64,000 nt of DNA from Vermamoeba vermiformis (Eukaryota > Tubulinea > Echinamoebida): the NCBI GenBank assembly GCA_045837725.1, contig JBEWZL010000202.1, forward strand, positions 496,001 to 560,000. The letters are read 5' to 3'. The notes below the pieces were generated by a model. The model was not told where the DNA came from. It saw only the letters and a program-made list of their open reading frames with translations, and ran no database searches. The position numbers and the translations under genes were made by a program. Numbering within the stretch: position 1 is the stretch's first letter; every line of letters begins with the position of its first letter. This document shows, in pieces, positions 61,221 to 64,000 of this stretch.

Positions 61221-63244
61221 ATGGAAGATAGCGAAGGAAATTATTTAGCTGACTTGGGAGACCACCTGAGGTGCCACATCTGGTAATTGTTCACTTGACC
61301 TCCTGTTGGCGAGTATTATTCTAAATATTTTTTTTCAGCTTATCCACGCTCGTGGATCCACATTCATTACCTTGTAACCACTTGTTTTGCAAGTAAGAAA
61401 ATGCATAAGTAATTTTATTAATTTCTAAAAAATGTCGGATCTCACCCGCTCTGCACAAAAGGCTAATAATAATGTCGAATTATATTAAATATCTATTTTA
61501 GAGAATGTATTTCGCGTAGTATAACGCAGAAGGCTCAATGTCCAGTATGTCGCATTCCATGCTACAAGCGCGACATTAAGAAAAATCATCAGCTGAGCGC
61601 TATTGTATCATCGTTCGATAAATTAGTCGCTTTGCAAAAGAAGCGAAAGCGCGAGCCAGAAGATGATGATGGTAGCGAAGAACCATTTTTTAAGAAACCA
61701 AAGCGCAGCCCGAGTGTACGTCTCTAATAATAGCAGCATGCGGGAACAGATTATAATTTGCGAAATATAGGCGAAGGAGACGAAGAAAAAGACCGAAGTT
61801 AATGGTGACAGTCCTAATCACCCGCCGTCGAGCAGCGAAATGCAGTCCTTGTTGAAGCAATTAAAGGCGCACGACGAGCATTTAGACGAAATAGATAAGT
61901 TGCTGGCACAGACAGGTACGCCACATTAAGAAATTCATTGGTTTGTCTAATGACGGAAAAATATTAACGGCTGTAGTCACTCCATTGGATGGTTCACCGG
62001 TCAAGTCGCTGCCAAACAGCCGCAAGAATTCAGACCTCAATTCACAAGAGTCGATCAACGGCTCGGAGCGAAAGAGAGTGTCGCAGCTCAGTTTTGACGG
62101 GCAACAAGAATCAGAACAGTTTGGGAATGACAGTCTACCACAAGACTCCAATCGTAGCGCGATTGATACACCTGTCAGGAAGTCACCACGACGACCGGGT
62201 GGCAATAAAAAGACACCACCAAAGACTAAAAAGAAGGAGTCGTCCTCGGTTGTTGAATCAGATGAAGAAAAAGAGAATAACGAGGCATCGAGTAACAAGG
62301 CTAAAATCAGTACCAGAGCAGTGTCAGCCAAGTCATCTTCGAGCAAATTTGTGTTGTTGCCGACGAGTCTCAATGACGAGGCATTGGTAAGTCCATTAAT
62401 GTAAGGTAGACGTGCTCGTTAACCATAGTTGACAGATGGAGTTGAAAGAAGTGGCCAAGCAACTCGGAGGCTCAGTGGTGAAGCATTTCAACGCCAAAGT
62501 GACGCACATTGTCACTGACTATGTAGCACTGCCTGCAGCGAGTATCAAGCGGTCACCGAGCGGATTATCAAACAGCACCAACAACAGTCTGATGCCGCAG
62601 CAGAATGTCGACAAGAACAAAGTTTTGAAAGCCGCAAAAAGAACTGTCAAGTTTTTAATGGGCATTTTGCAAGGGAAGTGGATGGTCACGATGGATTGTA
62701 AGTGTCATTGTCGCTAGCTTTAGCTTTGTGTCTTTAGTTAACCTCGGAAATCAAGGGATAAAGCAGTGCAGAAAAGAAGGACAGTGGGTCGCCGAAGACT
62801 CGTTTGAAATTGAATGCGATACACTCGGCAATGTCGGAGGACCGCAACGAGGGCGTATAAGCATTGGTCAAAAGGTAAATATAATCCAAATATATCAAGT
62901 CAAGTAATGTTCCTCCGCTCATTATGTGTTTGTCGCAGACTTCACCGCTGTTCAATAACTACACAGCGACACTTTTGGGAGATTTCCGTGGTCCTACTAA
63001 ACCCGAATTTCGACAAGTGTTGGAGTCAGGTGGTGCGGAGGTTGTGAATAGAATAACCAAAAATGACACAGATCGTGAAGGATTTATTACACTTGCAATA
63101 CTAGACGCGCAGCTATCGAGCGACAAAGTTGAAAAGCTAACGAAGACATTGGGGGAGGATGTTGAGGTGATTAAATCTTCGTGGGTCTTGGATTCGATCA
63201 GTTGCTACGAAATTTTGCCGTTTGCAAATTATCGATTTGCATAG
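61221..63244 (+). CDS. BRCA1/BARD1-like RING and tandem BRCT protein
   Basis: Exons 1-3 encode a C3HC4 RING: LRCHIC, LSTLVDPHSLPCNHLFCKEC and AQCPVCRIPCYKRDIKKNHQ, followed by LSAIVSSFDKLVALQKKRKR, the helical extension used for RING-RING pairing in BRCA1/BARD1. A disordered Ser/Lys-rich centre holds several SQ/TP sites (for example DTPVRKSPRR). The C-terminal part contains two BRCT domains: AKQLGGSVVKHFNAKVTHIV with ILQGKWMVTMDWL, and FNNYTATLLGDFRG with VEVIKSSWVLDSISCYEILP. At about 500 residues it is far shorter than animal BRCA1. No ankyrin repeats were seen, which favours BRCA1 over BARD1. It probably acts as an E3 ligase in homologous-recombination repair. About seven introns. Confidence 0.83.
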
Positions 63245-63418
63245 TAGTTACCAAACTTAGTAAAATAAAGATGTAAATAGTGGAAAAATAATGAAATGTA
63301 ATTTTCAACCAACCGCAGGATCGCTAAATTTTGGAATTTCTTAACGGGTCGTGTCAAAAATCGGACAAACGACTTTTTCGTTGGCAAATTTGACTGACGA
63401 AACAACCACTCAGCAACA

Positions 63419-64000
63419 ATGGAAGCACCACAGATCGACGTGTCTGTGGGGTCCTTCGCCCTTCTCTCCGACGAAATAGTTTTGCACATCCTTCAAGTAT
63501 GCTTTGCTAAGAACAAATAATTTCCTGGTGCATTATAACTAATATATAAATAAATATTGTTTTAATAGTTTTTGAAGCCTGGACCAAGTATTGGAGCAAT
63601 ATTTCAAACTGCAAAACGATTTGGTGCATTTTATGCAAGTCAGCATTTTTGGTAAGTATTATTTATGATATCCAACGGCTTTTGTAATATTATTTTGCAA
63701 CCAGCTATTTTTTTGGTTGCGTTGTAAAAATATAGACTGGATCTTGACAGATCTTTAAAGTTGCAACGCGCTTCCAAGCTATCGAAATTAGAATCACACA
63801 AAATCCTTTATTTGCTCTATTTTCCAGAAGATTTAAATTCAGATTTATCCTCATTTTGAGAAAACGTTAATTAATTGTAGATCCCGTGTAAAATTACTGA
63901 TTTTTTAATTATTCTATCAGGAGAGATTTGCACACGAGATTTTACGGTTCACCAAAACCGCCCACAAGATCATGGCGAGATTTTGCTATTGAATCTTATT
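63419..64000 (+). CDS. F-box protein, 3' end beyond window
   Basis: Three exons are visible. The first encodes MEAPQIDVSVGSFALLSDEI and VLHILQ, the second FLKPGPSIGAIFQTAKRFGA and FYASQHFW, the third RDLHTRFYGSPKPPTRSWRD and FAIESY, running off the window. The pattern L-x-D-E-I-V-L-x-I-L-x-F-L ... FW-R-D-L is an F-box, which binds Skp1 in SCF ubiquitin ligases. The substrate domain is not in the window. The second intron, about 270 nt, is longer than average. The promoter region is shared with the BRCA1-like 3' end (174-base gap). Confidence 0.75.

Overview
This is a stretch of nuclear DNA from a compact, intron-dense eukaryotic genome, most likely an amoebozoan. Genes lie 0.1-1 kb apart on both strands and are cut by many short AT-rich GT-AG introns, mostly about 40-120 nt. 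The amoebozoan reading rests on gene content: a vacuolin-like SPFH protein, a cAMP-receptor-like GPCR, a SHAQKYF-type Myb domain, and F-box/ankyrin and BTB-repeat proteins, together with moderate GC content. The genus cannot be read from the sequence. No prokaryotic operons or CRISPR arrays were seen.

Layout. 1-8.2 kb: a partial asteroid/XPG-N-type nuclease-like gene (-), a small coiled-coil protein (+), KRI1 (-) and an RCC1-BTB-BTB protein (-). 8.6-15.4 kb: APC11 (-) diverges from an unusual gene that fuses an SS18-type SSXT domain to a SHAQKYF Myb domain (+) and carries a tRNA-Ala gene inside one intron. Next come an F-box/ankyrin protein (+), an inverted copy of the tRNA-bearing intron, and a TAF1B/Rrn7-like Pol I factor (-). 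15.8-23 kb: an NDUFB3-like subunit (-), RPS25 (+), BLOC1S2 (-) and an ERCC6L2-like Snf2 helicase (+). 23-34.4 kb: an LRR-BTB-BTB protein with an FG-like tail (-), then two tandem copies of an F-box/armadillo-like gene (+). The second copy holds a 5S rRNA gene in an intron.

34.5-41 kb: a GPAT-like acyltransferase (+), an unrecognised nuclear-looking protein made of two tandem copies of a five-exon module (+), an antisense kinase fragment and a nearly gene-free 1.6 kb stretch with a long hairpin. 41-48 kb: vacuolin (-), a monofunctional formate-tetrahydrofolate ligase (-), a non-autonomous hAT-type element with an 8-bp target duplication, and a monoglyceride-lipase-like hydrolase (-). 48-64 kb: an unknown double-CxxC protein (+), a cAMP-receptor-like GPCR (+), a GUF1/LepA GTPase (+), an A/B-type cyclin (-), an LLPH-like nucleolar protein (-), SRP72 (-), a BRCA1/BARD1-like RING-BRCT protein (+) and a partial F-box protein (+).

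Most genes are housekeeping: ribosome biogenesis and translation (KRI1, LLPH, RPS25, TAF1B, 5S, SRP72, GUF1), cell cycle and ubiquitin (APC11, cyclin, F-box and BTB proteins) and DNA repair (ERCC6L2-like, BRCA1-like). The less ordinary content is the SSXT-Myb fusion with its nested and duplicated tRNA, the intronic 5S gene at the edge of a mosaic tandem duplication, and the duplicated-module protein of unknown family.
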